Of a stretch of DNA of 64,000 nt, positions 20,773 through 29,330 are shown piece after piece. Made by a program: the position numbers and the translations under genes. Each line of letters opens with the position of its first letter. The stretch's first letter is position 1. Origin of the DNA: Bin5 sp965204525. Its GTDB lineage: Bacteria; Chloroflexota; Anaerolineae; Caldilineales; Caldilineaceae. The notes under the pieces are model-generated. The model saw only the letters and a program-made list of their open reading frames with translations. It was not told the origin of the DNA and did not search any database. The stretch is from assembly GCA_965204525.1 (NCBI GenBank), contig OZ241994.1, positions 4,402,001-4,466,000 of the forward strand, in the 5' to 3' direction.

Positions 20773-21198
20773 CCTCCTCTCTATATACTTGGGATTCTCC
20801 ACACGCCTGAACTCCAGGCTCCTTGCCCCAAAATTGATCAGCAGACCAACTTCCAGATCATAAGCCTCCACATAGTTGATCGCCTGGGCGAAATGGACCT
20901 TCTCCAGTTGGATGAGCGCCTTCAACTCGACAGCCACCAAATCGCCCACCAGAAAATCCACTCGCCTCGACCCAATATCATGGCCCTTATAAAATATGGG
21001 CATCTTATGTTCTCGGCTAAAGGAAATACCCTCATCGGCCATTTCGATCTCCAGCGCCCTCTGATAAATGACCTCCTGAAAGCCGTTGCCCAAAGCCGAA
21101 TGGACTCTCATCGCACACCCGATAATCTTCCCCGTCAGCTCCGAATGTCTGTACTCCCTCCCAGACAAAGTCAACCTCCCCCTTTCAATGCCACTCAT
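20770..21198 (-). CDS. GxxExxY protein (PD-(D/E)xK-like), copy 1
   Basis: 142 residues. The family signature GNGFQEVIYQRAL follows SELTGKIIGCAMRVHSALG. The core RRVDFLVGDLVAVELKAL provides Asp and ELK of a PD-(D/E)xK-like fold. The family is common next to repeats and phage-like loci, and its role is unknown. The start at 21198 (MSGIERGRL) matches the second copy; an in-frame ATG at 21234 exists. The sequence is almost identical to 22382-22810, so a recent duplication placed Uma2 copy 4 between the two. Confidence 0.85.
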   Translation of the reverse strand: MSGIERGRLTLSGREYRHSELTGKIIGCAMRVHSALGNGFQEVIYQRALEIEMADEGISFSREHKMPIFYKGHDIGSRRVDFLVGDLVAVELKALIQLEKVHFAQAINYVEAYDLEVGLLINFGARSLEFRRVENPKYIERR

Positions 21199-21240
21199 CC
21201 AATGCCACTCAAAAACCGATTTCCCAATACTCATTCAACC

Positions 21241-21407
21241 ATCCCCACCCCGCAAATCCCGCCCCGCCGCCAATAAATCACAGTCAATCCCCCAAATCCC
21301 CCAAAATCACAGTTCAGACAACCATCCCCACCCCGCAAATCCCGCCCCGCTGCCCAAAAAATCACAGTCAATCCCCCAAATCCCCCAAAATCACAGTTCA
21401 GACACCC
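21241..21407 (+). repeat. two tandem 83-bp units containing the dispersed 45-bp core repeat
   Basis: Unit starts are at 21241 and 21324. Each holds the core AATCACAGTCAATCCCCCAA...TTCAGACA (21276-21320 and 21360-21404). The core recurs about ten times in the window. Confidence 0.85.
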
Positions 21408-21429
21408 TTCCCCCTCCCCCCCCAATGCG

Positions 21430-21438
21430 TGCTAAAAT
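21430..21438 (+). promoter_or_regulatory. extended -10 promoter of Uma2 copy 4
   Basis: TGC-TAAAAT, 53 bases before ATG 21492, in the same conserved block as the other copies. Confidence 0.6.
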
Positions 21439-21491
21439 CCCCCATGCAGACAGAAATGCCGGCCCGCGTTCGCTCTACCGGAGGAGGGAGC

Positions 21492-22325
21492 ATGCAGTCG
21501 ATAAAGGCGCCGCGTGACGCGCCGCTGAACCGGACAGCCGCAGCCCAGGCCAGCCGCTATGCGCCCGACCACGGCCGCCGCGTCAGCAAGGAAGAGTACT
21601 GGGCAAAGTGGTATGAAAGCCCCTACCCGGACATGGACGTCAGCTACGAGTGGAACAACGGCATCCTGGAGGCCAAACCCTCGCCCAACTACCCCCAAAT
21701 CAGGCTGTATCGCTGGTTTAATCAACTCTTGAACTGTTATGTTGAGGTCAATCCCATAGCCAGGATGATCGATCTGGAGACGGGCGTCAGCATGACGGTT
21801 GTGGATGACAGCGAGCCGTCAGGTGTGTGGGATGTAGTGTACAAGCCGGACATCGGCGTCGTTCTGAACGACAATCCTGCGCCGTGGGGCGCGGAAGAGC
21901 TGCGCGCCTTTGAAGGGGTATGCGACATGATCGTCGAAGCGGTCTCCAATTCGACGCTGGCGGAGGTGCGCCGGGACACCGAGGAGAAGAAAAGCGGCTA
22001 CGCCCTGGCCGGCGTGAAGGAATACTTCATTCTGGATCCCAGCGATCAGTATATGGGCTTTTACCGTCTCACCGAGGATGGGCGCTATGCCGAGATCCAC
22101 CCCGGCGCCGGGGAAATAATCAGTTCGGAAGTTCTGCCGGGCTTCCGGTTCCGGCGGTCGGACCTGCTCAAGTTGCCGGTTCTCACGGAACTGGCGCTCG
22201 ACGAACTCTATGCGGACTATGTCATTCCCGGCCATCTGGACTCTGTTCTGAGAGCCGAGAGAGCCGAGGAACAGCTGCAAGCGTTGCAAGCCGAAATCGC
22301 CCGTCTGCGCCAGGACCGCCCCTGA
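21492..22325 (+). CDS. Uma2 family endonuclease-like protein, copy 4
   Basis: 277 residues, with the same catalytic-type motifs as copy 1 and near-identity to it from NYPQIRLYRWFNQLL to YADYVIPGHLD. It differs by a shorter C-terminal coil (SVLRAERAEEQLQALQAEI). Changes such as EEKKSGYA in place of EEKKRGYA show slight divergence. Start is at the conserved GAGGAGGGAGC-ATG. The gene is bracketed by the two GxxExxY copies. Confidence 0.85.
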   Translation: MQSIKAPRDAPLNRTAAAQASRYAPDHGRRVSKEEYWAKWYESPYPDMDVSYEWNNGILEAKPSPNYPQIRLYRWFNQLLNCYVEVNPIARMIDLETGVSMTVVDDSEPSGVWDVVYKPDIGVVLNDNPAPWGAEELRAFEGVCDMIVEAVSNSTLAEVRRDTEEKKSGYALAGVKEYFILDPSDQYMGFYRLTEDGRYAEIHPGAGEIISSEVLPGFRFRRSDLLKLPVLTELALDELYADYVIPGHLDSVLRAERAEEQLQALQAEIARLRQDRP

Positions 22326-22381
22326 CCCAATCCCCGCCGTTCCCCCGCCCTTCCCCCGCCGTTCCCCTTCCCCTCCCCCCC

Positions 22382-22810
22382 TCACCTCCTCTCTATATAC
22401 TTAGGATTCTCCACACGCCTGAACTCCAGGCTCCTTGCCCCAAAATTGATCAGCAGACCAACTTCCAGATCATAAGCCTCCACATAATTGATCGCCTGGG
22501 CGAAATGGACCTTCTCCAGTTGGATGAGCGCCTTCAACTCGACAGCCACCAAATCGCCCACCAGAAAATCCACTCGCCTCGACCCAATATCATGGCCCTT
22601 ATAAAATATGGGCATCTTATGTTCTCGGCTAAAGGAAATACCCTCATCGGCCATCTCGATCTCCAGCGCCCTCTGATAAATGACCTCCTGAAAGCCGTTG
22701 CCCAATGCCGAATGGACTCTCATCGCACACCCGATAATCTTCCCCGTCAGCTCCGAATGCCTGTACTCCCTCCCAGACAAAGTCAACCTCCCCATTTCAA
22801 TGCCACTCAT
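22382..22810 (-). CDS. GxxExxY protein (PD-(D/E)xK-like), copy 2
   Basis: 142 residues, nearly identical to copy 1 (MSGIEMGRL in place of MSGIERGRL at the start). It has the same GNGFQEVIYQRAL and VDFLVGDLVAVELKAL motifs. The start codon and first four codons lie inside the first unit of the 14-bp tandem repeat at 22799-22948. The ten further upstream units each carry an ATG followed by a stop after five codons. Confidence 0.85.
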   Translation of the reverse strand: MSGIEMGRLTLSGREYRHSELTGKIIGCAMRVHSALGNGFQEVIYQRALEIEMADEGISFSREHKMPIFYKGHDIGSRRVDFLVGDLVAVELKALIQLEKVHFAQAINYVEAYDLEVGLLINFGARSLEFRRVENPKYIERR

Positions 22811-22948
22811 TCAATGCCACTCATTCAATGCCACTCATTCAATGCCACTCATTCAATGCCACTCATTCAATGCCACTCATTCAATGCCACTCATTCAATG
22901 CCACTCATTCAATGCCACTCATTCAATGCCACTCATTCAATGCCACTC
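22799..22948 (-). repeat. 14-bp tandem repeat carrying the start codon of GxxExxY copy 2
   Basis: Eleven units of AATGCCACTCATTC (plus strand), starting every 14 bases from 22799 to 22939. On the minus strand each unit reads ATGAGTGGCATTGA, that is ATG-AGT-GGC-ATT-GA. At copy 1 (21183-21213) only about two units are present. Confidence 0.95.
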
Positions 22949-22978
22949 AAAAACCGATTTCCCAATACTCATTCAACC

Positions 22979-23134
22979 ATCCCCTCCCCGCAAATCCCAC
23001 CCCGCCGCCAATAAATCACAGTCAATCCTCCAAATCCCCCAAAATCACAGTTCAGACAACCAACCCCGCCGCCAATAAATCACAGTCAATCCCCCAAATC
23101 CCCTAAAATCACAGTCAAAATCACAGTTCAGACA
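22979..23134 (+). repeat. core 45-bp repeats with 83-bp context, copy 2
   Basis: Core elements at 23014-23058 and 23078-23134, the second with an internal duplication of AAAATCACAGT. This is the counterpart of 21241-21407 after the duplicated GxxExxY gene. Confidence 0.85.
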
Positions 23135-23246
23135 AAAGGAACTTTCCCCCACCCCCTGCCGTCATACCTTTCAATCGCACCTTTTCCAAGCGATTCGGAC
23201 ATACAGGCCAATTCCCGGCCCAAAACGTTCAAGAAAGGAAACCGTC

Positions 23247-23930
23247 ATGAAAGCCCAACAATCTCGGAATCGAAAGATCGGCGCCGCAGGCCCAATCCTG
23301 ATCGCCCTCCTGCTCACTATCGCCCTTCTCCCCGCAGCCGCCCTGGCGGCCCCGCCTCCGCTGGACGGCGACCCGCCGCCCAACCAGGACACGCCTCCCC
23401 CCAACCAGGACACGCCTCCGCCCAACGGCAACACGCCGGGACCCAACGGGGATACGCCGCCGCCCCAGAGCGGAAACCGGCAGGATACGCCGCCGCCGCA
23501 AAGCGGAAACCGGCAGGATACCCCGCCCCCCACCGGCGGCGGAGGACAGCAGCAGCCGGCGTCCGACGCGCACCCCGACGCCCCGGACTACCCTTCCGCT
23601 AACTGCATCGTCGCCCACGCCGCCACCCCGGCCCAGCTCTGCCCAGTCGCCGGCGGCCTCCAGTACTACTTCATCGGCAAGGACGGCAGCACCAGCATCG
23701 GGCCTTTCATCAGTTCCTTCAGCGACCTGGCCTCCCTCTACACCGCCGGCGAAGTCCTGCTCTACGCCGGCATCAATCCGCTCACCGGCAAGTCGGTCCG
23801 GATCCACTACCTGGCTGCCACCTACAAGGTCCGCGTCAGCACCTACTACCCGGACACCCAGTACGACACAAACAAGCCCTACACCTTCACCGTCAACGGC
23901 AGCAACTCCGTCTCCCACATCGCCTGGTAA
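23247..23930 (+). CDS. small secreted protein, repeated family copy 3
   Basis: 227 residues. The signal peptide is PILIALLLTIALLPAAALAA. The linker of about 80 residues is made of PPPNQDT and PPPQSGNRQDT repeats. The C-terminal domain (about 120-227) reads IVAHAATPAQLC, GLQYYFIGKDGSTSIGPF, NPLTGKSVRIHY, KVRVSTYYPD, and ends VSHIAW. Start: AGAAAGGA lies 8 bases before ATG. It begins a run of four secreted-protein genes up to 28975 and has its own terminator. Function unknown. Confidence 0.85.
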   Translation: MKAQQSRNRKIGAAGPILIALLLTIALLPAAALAAPPPLDGDPPPNQDTPPPNQDTPPPNGNTPGPNGDTPPPQSGNRQDTPPPQSGNRQDTPPPTGGGGQQQPASDAHPDAPDYPSANCIVAHAATPAQLCPVAGGLQYYFIGKDGSTSIGPFISSFSDLASLYTAGEVLLYAGINPLTGKSVRIHYLAATYKVRVSTYYPDTQYDTNKPYTFTVNGSNSVSHIAW

Positions 23931-23994
23931 AAGGCCTGGAAAAAGGAGTAGCCCACAGCCGTCCCGGTCAAGGCAAACAGACCCGCTACACCAA

Positions 23995-24030
23995 CTGCGC
24001 CGGAGGAATCTCCCTCCGGCGCAGTTCCCT
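23995..24030 (+). terminator. intrinsic terminator
   Basis: Perfect 12-bp stem CTGCGCCGGAGG / CCTCCGGCGCAG with loop AATCTC, followed by TTCCCTTT. Confidence 0.75.
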
Positions 24031-24142
24031 TTCCCCCTGCCGTTTCCCCGCCCTTCCGCCGCCGTATACATATCGTAGCCGAACCGTCGCACTCGGGTCC
24101 GACCTCCCAAACCGTGGACTGCGCCCCTCGCTTCAAACAGCC

Positions 24143-24171
24143 TTGACCCCCCTCCATAACCCGTGTATACT
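24143..24171 (+). promoter_or_regulatory. promoter upstream of secreted protein copy 4
   Basis: TTGACC (24143-24148), 17-base spacer, TATACT (24166-24171), 277 bases before ATG 24449. Confidence 0.55.
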
Positions 24172-24242
24172 ACAAAATCCATGGCTCGATTCCGGGGCTG
24201 CCGCACCTGCCTGCTTACATGCGAATCGCCTGTTCGCCGCCA

Positions 24243-24360
24243 TTGACGCGCTTTCCGTTTATGGTGTAAAGTATCGTAGTACAGAGTTGCCGCCTTTCCG
24301 TTTATGATGTACAGTAACGGAATCAGAGAGTTGACGCCCTTTCGGGTCATGATGTACAGT
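24243..24360 (+). promoter_or_regulatory. three tandem promoter-like repeats
   Basis: Units of about 44 bases: TTGACG-N18-TAAAGT (24243-24272), TTGCCG-N17-TACAGT (24287-24315) and TTGACG-N18-TACAGT (24331-24360). All share TTTCSG, TTTATGRTGTA and CAGAGTTG context. A similar TTGACA-N18-TAAAGT with GGTGTAAAGT lies before secreted copy 6 at 35361-35390. Confidence 0.55.
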
Positions 24361-24448
24361 ATCGTAAGAGAAAACTGTTGGGGGATACCCCTTTCCGCGC
24401 GGTCGTTCTTAACTCTCAGGTCTTTTTTGGTTCGTAAAGGAGAATCTC

Positions 24449-25120
24449 ATGTTTCATAGAAAACGGTTCAGGGTGTCTTTGGTCGTCGTCCTGACGCTTT
24501 TGCTGGCGGTTGCCCTGGCCCCGGCGGCCGGTGCCCAGCCGCCGCCGAACTTATCCCCTGGCGACACTGGGGGCGGTCCCGTAGACGACGGCACGGACAC
24601 GCCCGGGCCGACGGGCGGCAACGGAAACGGGAATGGCAACGGGAACGGCAATGGCAACGGTGGACCCCCGCCCACGAATGGCAATGGCAATGGCGACAAC
24701 GGCGACATGAAGGACGACGACGACATGAAAGACGACGACATGATGATGCCGTCGATGCCGCCGTCCGATTCCTGGCCGCCGCCCAACGCCATCGTGCTCC
24801 ATCCCGCCACGCCCGTCCAGATCAGCGCCCTCGGCGGTGGACTGCGTATCTACCTCATCGCCCCGGGCGGCGACGCAACCACAGGCCCTGTGCTCAGCTC
24901 GCTCAGCGCCCTGGCCGAGATGTATCCCGACGGCGACGCCGTGTCGCTCTACGAGGGCGTCATCCCGGGATCAGGCAAACCGGTAACGATCGAATATCTG
25001 CCGGCCGACATGAAACTCCGCGTCAGCACCTTCTACGCGGACAAGCCGCCGCATGACTTCGATAAAGCATACATTTTCACTGTTGACGCCGACCATTCCG
25101 TCACGCACGAAAGATGGTAG
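24449..25120 (+). CDS. small secreted protein, repeated family copy 4
   Basis: 223 residues. The signal peptide is VSLVVVLTLLLAVALAPAAG. The linker contains (GN)n and acidic DDDDMKDDDMM runs, which could bind cations. The C-terminal domain reads IVLHPATPVQIS, GLRIYLIAPGGDATTGPV, GVIPGSGKPVTIEYL, RVSTFYADKPPHDFDKAYIF, and ends VTHERW. Start: AAAGGAGA lies 6 bases before ATG. It is followed after 26 bases by the large FN3 gene and is probably cotranscribed with it. Confidence 0.85.
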   Translation: MFHRKRFRVSLVVVLTLLLAVALAPAAGAQPPPNLSPGDTGGGPVDDGTDTPGPTGGNGNGNGNGNGNGNGGPPPTNGNGNGDNGDMKDDDDMKDDDMMMPSMPPSDSWPPPNAIVLHPATPVQISALGGGLRIYLIAPGGDATTGPVLSSLSALAEMYPDGDAVSLYEGVIPGSGKPVTIEYLPADMKLRVSTFYADKPPHDFDKAYIFTVDADHSVTHERW

Positions 25121-25146
25121 GCCACCTTCAAACAGGAGATAGGACA

Positions 25147-28100
25147 ATGAAGCAAAAATCTGTTGGAATGACGCTGAGGGTGCTCATCATCGCCCTGGCG
25201 CTCAGTTTGGTGGCTGGGTCACCTGCCCTGCCGCCCTTTGATGGCGTGGCCTACGCGCAGAGTACCACAGGGCTGACTGCGACTTTGACGCCGGCCAACG
25301 CCGTGAGCCTCACCTGGACCGCTGTAGACGGCGCCGACAGCTACGAAGTATGGAGAGGTGACGGCAAAGGCAGTACCGTCCAGTGGGGATCGTCGGCCCA
25401 CGCGACCGTCACCGCGCCTGCGGTCACCTACACCGATAGCAGTGTCATGGCCGGCAACACCTACTCTTACGCCGTGCGCGCGGTGACCGGCGGCACGCCC
25501 GCATCCTTCATGGGCCCCTACCCGAACGTGGAGATCCCCAGCAGCGTCGCCAAGCCGACCGCCAGGCCGACCGTGACCGTGACCGCCGTCGACGGCGACA
25601 ATACCGCCGTCGACGTCTCATGGACCTCCGTTGCCACCGCCACCAGCTACGAGATCGGGTTCTGGCACTCCGGCCTCGACGACTGGGACTACGACCTCCC
25701 TGCGCAAACGTCGATGTCCTACAGACACACCGGCCTCATGGCGGGCACCGAGTACTACTATGTCGTGCGCGGCGTCAACGACGGCGGCATGGGCCCCTGG
25801 TCGCGCTGGCAGGAAGGCACGAGCAAGATCACCCTGCAGGCCACGTCGGCCACGCCTACGCTGTCCCTGGACCACCAGAGCCGCACCGTGGTCGTAGTGA
25901 GCTGGACGCCCGCGCCGGCTGGCTCGCGCTACGAACTGGAGCGCAGGAGGGTAGTCACCGCCACCGACAATACCGCTACTCCACCCACAACTGCTGAGGT
26001 GGCTGCATCAACCACGGCCTTTGCAGACGTGTCTTCCGAACTCCTGACGGAGACCAGCTACACGGACAGAGCCGCCAACTTTGTCGCTCCAGCCGACACC
26101 GCAACGGCCGTCCACAGGGTCATGTACGAGTACCGGGTGCGTGCGGTGGACACCGATGACCAGGAAGGCGACTGGTCGGCTGTGAAGAGCGTGGAGATCC
26201 CCAGATCGGGCGCAGTCCTGGGCGCGCCGACTGGCCTCAGTGCTGCGGTGCTGAGCAGCAGCAATATCCGGGTCACATGGAATAGCGTTGCCGGCGCCGA
26301 CTACTATGAGCTCCAGTGGAAGAGCGGCGACCGCAGCTTTTCGACCTCCATCAGGGTAAACCGGCCCGACTCCGGTAACCCCACCTATAATGACACCGGT
26401 CTGACCCCCTCAACGAAGTACACCTACCGTGTACGCGGGGTGGACATCAACGGCCCGGGCGACTGGTCGGCTGAGGTGAGCATGACGACTCTCTCGGTAA
26501 CCGCCGAAGCCGGGCAGATGCCTAAGGTGACCGGTCTGACTGTGACCGATATGACCACGAGCAACGCTGCCGATGCGCGCGTGGCCAAACTGACGTGGAA
26601 CGCGGTGTCAACCGCAACCGACTATGAAATCCAACGGTATGATCCGAGCACTGCGGACGGATGGGGAGATCTGGCTGGCACAGCAGGAGCAGTAACCCGC
26701 ATAGACGCGGCGGCGTCCCCGTCCCATACGGACACCTTCTCCGATGGCTCCGCAGCCGGGAAGACCTACTTCTACGTCGTCAGCGCCGTGGAAGATGGCG
26801 TCGACGATGATCCGGCCGTCGTCGCCGATAACGAGATGGGCGAATGGTCCGATCACAAGGGCGTTACCTTCAAGGCCCACAAGCCGGCCGACCCCACGGC
26901 CCTTATGGGAGCAAAGACGAGCGCGACCTCGATCCTGGTCTCCTGGACGGCGCCGAATGCCGTCCCAACTTCTGGTGAGATGAGGGGACTCGCCACCTCG
27001 TACACGCTCCGGTGGAAAGCCTCCGACTCCCAGACCTGGAGGGATATAGCTGTAACCGGCACGTCCTACCACCACACAGGTCTTAGAGGCAGCACTTCCT
27101 ACACCTACCGCTTGCGAGCGCAGAACTCGGGCGGCGAGTCCGGCTGGGTGGATCTCACAGGTGATGATCCGGTTGTCTTGGGGAACACGCTGAGTCCGCC
27201 GACGGGCCTGAGAGCAGTTGATGCCTCGACCGACGGAGCAGATGCGGCCGATTTCGCAGACGACGTATACCGAATCAAGGTGTCGTGGGGTGCCGTGACA
27301 GGCGCAGACAGCTATGAGATCCAGCGCTTTGCCGACGACGACGATACGTGGGGCAATCTGGCCGACACTACCCTACTCGTAACCGCCGTATCGGGTACGG
27401 AGGTCACTGACGATCTTGACGGTAACACCACCGGCTTGGCGGCCAATACGACCTATCTCTACCGAGTGCGTACCGTGAAGGAAGGTGCCACGAGCGGCTG
27501 GTCCGCAACCGTGAGCGGCATGACCAGGGCTGTAGGCGTGGCTGCGCCGACTCTGGTGGCAACGTCGACCGGAATGTCCATGATCCGCCTCTCCTGGACT
27601 GCTGTGGCCGGAGCGACCGGCTATGAAATCGAGTTCCTGAAAGGCAGTTACGCTGACAATACCGCTTTCGGCGCTGCTAATCTTAACAGGTCGAAGATCA
27701 TGGTCTCTGGAGGAAGTCACCGCCACTACGTGCACACAGGCCGTACGGCGGGGACGCGGTACTCCTACCGTATAAAGGCCATGCTGGCCCAGGGCGGCGA
27801 TACGGGCTGGTCGGCACCGGCACAGCAGTACACCAAGCCGGCCAGGCCGGTCCTGAGCGCAAGTTCCACGATATCCACCACCATGGTCTTGAGCTGGGAC
27901 GCCGTCTCCTTCGTTACCTCGGCTGGCGCGGCCAATCGCCTGACGACGACCCCCGCCACCAACTATCAGATTCAGCGGCGTCTAGCCAACAGCAGAGAGT
28001 GGACAACTCTGGATCTCACCGCAACCACAGGAGCTGCAGCGTCGTGCACGAACAATAAGTGTACGTTCACAGACGGCGCCACAGATGCCACCGATGCCGC

Positions 28101-28212
28101 CGCTCTTAAGGCAAGCACGCGATACTACTACCGTATCCGTGCAACGGTTACACAGGACGGCGGTACCTACACGAGCTACTGGGCTTACAGGAACCAGCAG
28201 ACGTCCAACTAG
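25147..28212 (+). CDS. large secreted protein with about nine fibronectin type III domains
   Basis: 1021 residues. The signal peptide is TLRVLIIALALSLVAGSPAL with an AQS cleavage region. FN3 modules continue to the end, each with a WxxVxGADxYEIxR strand, a TGL turn and a TYxYRVRAV strand. The spacers are irregular, unlike the tight repeats of the 5524 gene. No anchor or sorting motif is visible at the C-terminus. Start: AGGAG and AGGACA precede ATG 25147; the open frame upstream to 25114 overlaps copy 4. Position between two small secreted proteins suggests a shared surface structure, which is an inference. Confidence 0.85.
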   Translation: MKQKSVGMTLRVLIIALALSLVAGSPALPPFDGVAYAQSTTGLTATLTPANAVSLTWTAVDGADSYEVWRGDGKGSTVQWGSSAHATVTAPAVTYTDSSVMAGNTYSYAVRAVTGGTPASFMGPYPNVEIPSSVAKPTARPTVTVTAVDGDNTAVDVSWTSVATATSYEIGFWHSGLDDWDYDLPAQTSMSYRHTGLMAGTEYYYVVRGVNDGGMGPWSRWQEGTSKITLQATSATPTLSLDHQSRTVVVVSWTPAPAGSRYELERRRVVTATDNTATPPTTAEVAASTTAFADVSSELLTETSYTDRAANFVAPADTATAVHRVMYEYRVRAVDTDDQEGDWSAVKSVEIPRSGAVLGAPTGLSAAVLSSSNIRVTWNSVAGADYYELQWKSGDRSFSTSIRVNRPDSGNPTYNDTGLTPSTKYTYRVRGVDINGPGDWSAEVSMTTLSVTAEAGQMPKVTGLTVTDMTTSNAADARVAKLTWNAVSTATDYEIQRYDPSTADGWGDLAGTAGAVTRIDAAASPSHTDTFSDGSAAGKTYFYVVSAVEDGVDDDPAVVADNEMGEWSDHKGVTFKAHKPADPTALMGAKTSATSILVSWTAPNAVPTSGEMRGLATSYTLRWKASDSQTWRDIAVTGTSYHHTGLRGSTSYTYRLRAQNSGGESGWVDLTGDDPVVLGNTLSPPTGLRAVDASTDGADAADFADDVYRIKVSWGAVTGADSYEIQRFADDDDTWGNLADTTLLVTAVSGTEVTDDLDGNTTGLAANTTYLYRVRTVKEGATSGWSATVSGMTRAVGVAAPTLVATSTGMSMIRLSWTAVAGATGYEIEFLKGSYADNTAFGAANLNRSKIMVSGGSHRHYVHTGRTAGTRYSYRIKAMLAQGGDTGWSAPAQQYTKPARPVLSASSTISTTMVLSWDAVSFVTSAGAANRLTTTPATNYQIQRRLANSREWTTLDLTATTGAAASCTNNKCTFTDGATDATDAAALKASTRYYYRIRATVTQDGGTYTSYWAYRNQQTSN

Positions 28213-28272
28213 TAACTAACGGCCCGACCTGAACCTGGTCCTCCCAGAGTTCAGATTGCAGTGAACAGCGAG

Positions 28273-28309
28273 AGATGCGTCCTGGCCCCGTGCCAGGGCG
28301 CATCTTTTC
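28273..28309 (+). terminator. intrinsic terminator after the FN3 gene
   Basis: Stem AGATGCGTCCTGGC / GCCAGGGCGCATCT (one mismatch pair), loop CCCGT, then TTTCT. It also lies in the leader of the next gene and could act as an attenuator. Confidence 0.75.
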
Positions 28310-28336
28310 TCAACTAACAGGAAAGAGGAGGAGCAC

Positions 28337-28975
28337 ATGTTCGGACGCAAACGCTTCAGATGGGCGTCCATCATCATTCTGGCGCTGATACTGACGGTCG
28401 CCCTGGCGCCGGTGGCGGCCGCGGATCCCCCGCCCTTGAGTGACCCGACACCTGACGACCAGCAGCCCGCCGACACCGGCGAGACCCCGGGGCCTGGCGG
28501 CAGCAGCGGCAACGGGCAGGGACCCCCGCCGACGGATGACAACACACCCGGACCCAACGACAACAGCGGCAATGGCGGCGGCAAGATGATGGACGACAAG
28601 ATGATGGACGACAAGATGATGGCGCCAAGCTGGCCGCCCTCCAACATGATCGTCACCCACGCCGCAACCCAGGTCCAGCTCGCCCCCGTCAACGGCGGCC
28701 TGCAGACCTACTTCATCGCTCCCGGCGGCGTCGGCCACTCCGGCCCCTGGATCGACACCTTCGCCAACCTCGCCACCAAGTATCCCACCGGCGGCGCAAT
28801 GACCCTCTACACCGGCTCCAACCCCGGCACCGGCAAACCGATCACCATCTACTACCTCGCCGCCGAAAAGAAGATCCGCGTCAGCACCTACTACCCGGAC
28901 ACCCAGTACGACGTCAACAAGCCCTACGTCTTCACCGTAGACTCCGGCCACAACGTCGTGCATGACCAGTGGTAG
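28337..28975 (+). CDS. small secreted protein, repeated family copy 5
   Basis: 212 residues. The signal peptide is SIIILALILTVALAPVAAAD. The Pro/Gly/Asn linker ends in KMMDDKMMDDKMM, similar to the acidic Met-rich run of copy 4. The C-terminal domain reads IVTHAATQVQLA, GLQTYFIAPGG, NPGTGKPITIYYL, KIRVSTYYPD, and ends NVVHDQW. Start: AAAGAGGAGGAGC precedes ATG. A terminator follows at 29020. Confidence 0.85.
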   Translation: MFGRKRFRWASIIILALILTVALAPVAAADPPPLSDPTPDDQQPADTGETPGPGGSSGNGQGPPPTDDNTPGPNDNSGNGGGKMMDDKMMDDKMMAPSWPPSNMIVTHAATQVQLAPVNGGLQTYFIAPGGVGHSGPWIDTFANLATKYPTGGAMTLYTGSNPGTGKPITIYYLAAEKKIRVSTYYPDTQYDVNKPYVFTVDSGHNVVHDQW

Positions 28976-29019
28976 CGCAACCGGCGGCGCCCCGCGCCGC
29001 CCCCAGCATAAGAACAACA

Positions 29020-29056
29020 GGCGTCCCGGCCAGCCGCCGGGGCGTCTTTTCTTTTC
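29020..29056 (+). terminator. intrinsic terminator
   Basis: GGCGTCCCGGC / GCCGGGGCGTC pairs over 11 bp with two G-U pairs, loop CAGCC, followed by TTTTCTTTTC. Confidence 0.7.
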
Positions 29057-29071
29057 TTCCCCGCCCCCTTG

Positions 29072-29104
29072 CCACTATCCACTACCCACTATCCACTACC
29101 CACA
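29072..29104 (+). repeat. heptanucleotide array (CCACTAY)n
   Basis: About four and a half units of CCACTAT/CCACTAC, directly before a copy of the 45-bp core repeat. Confidence 0.8.
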
Positions 29105-29118
29105 ACCCGTCGCACCCC

Positions 29119-29163
29119 AATCACAGTTAATCTCCCAAATCCCCTAAAATCACAGTTCAGACA
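29119..29163 (+). repeat. dispersed 45-bp core repeat, with flanking AAAACT heptamers
   Basis: AATCACAGTTAATCTCCCAA...AATCACAGTTCAGACA. It is followed to about 29215 by CAGTTCACTAAAAACTAAAA and an ACTAAAAACTGCC copy, as in the 114-bp unit at 31957. Further single copies lie at 29940-29984 and 30844-30888. Confidence 0.85.
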
Positions 29164-29240
29164 ACCCCGCTGCAGTTCACTAAAAACTAAAAACCGGCTA
29201 CTAAAAACTGCCCTCCCGCCCTTCGTCTTCCTGCACCCGT

Positions 29241-29250
29241 ATAGTATAAT
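29241..29250 (+). promoter_or_regulatory. -10 element of coiled-coil gene copy 2
   Basis: ATAGTATAAT, 81 bases before ATG 29331, matching the elements before 18658 and 30238. Confidence 0.5.
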
Positions 29251-29330
29251 CTTTATGGCAGCGGGAAACTGCATACCGCTGACTGCCATCCTGCCTCCTC
29301 CGACAAGCGCTGAATAGAGACGTGACCGCA

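Noticed and set aside
22799..22948. Possible CRISPR or iteron array
   Set aside because: 14-bp units are head-to-tail without spacers, and no replication gene is near; they derive from the start region of the GxxExxY gene.
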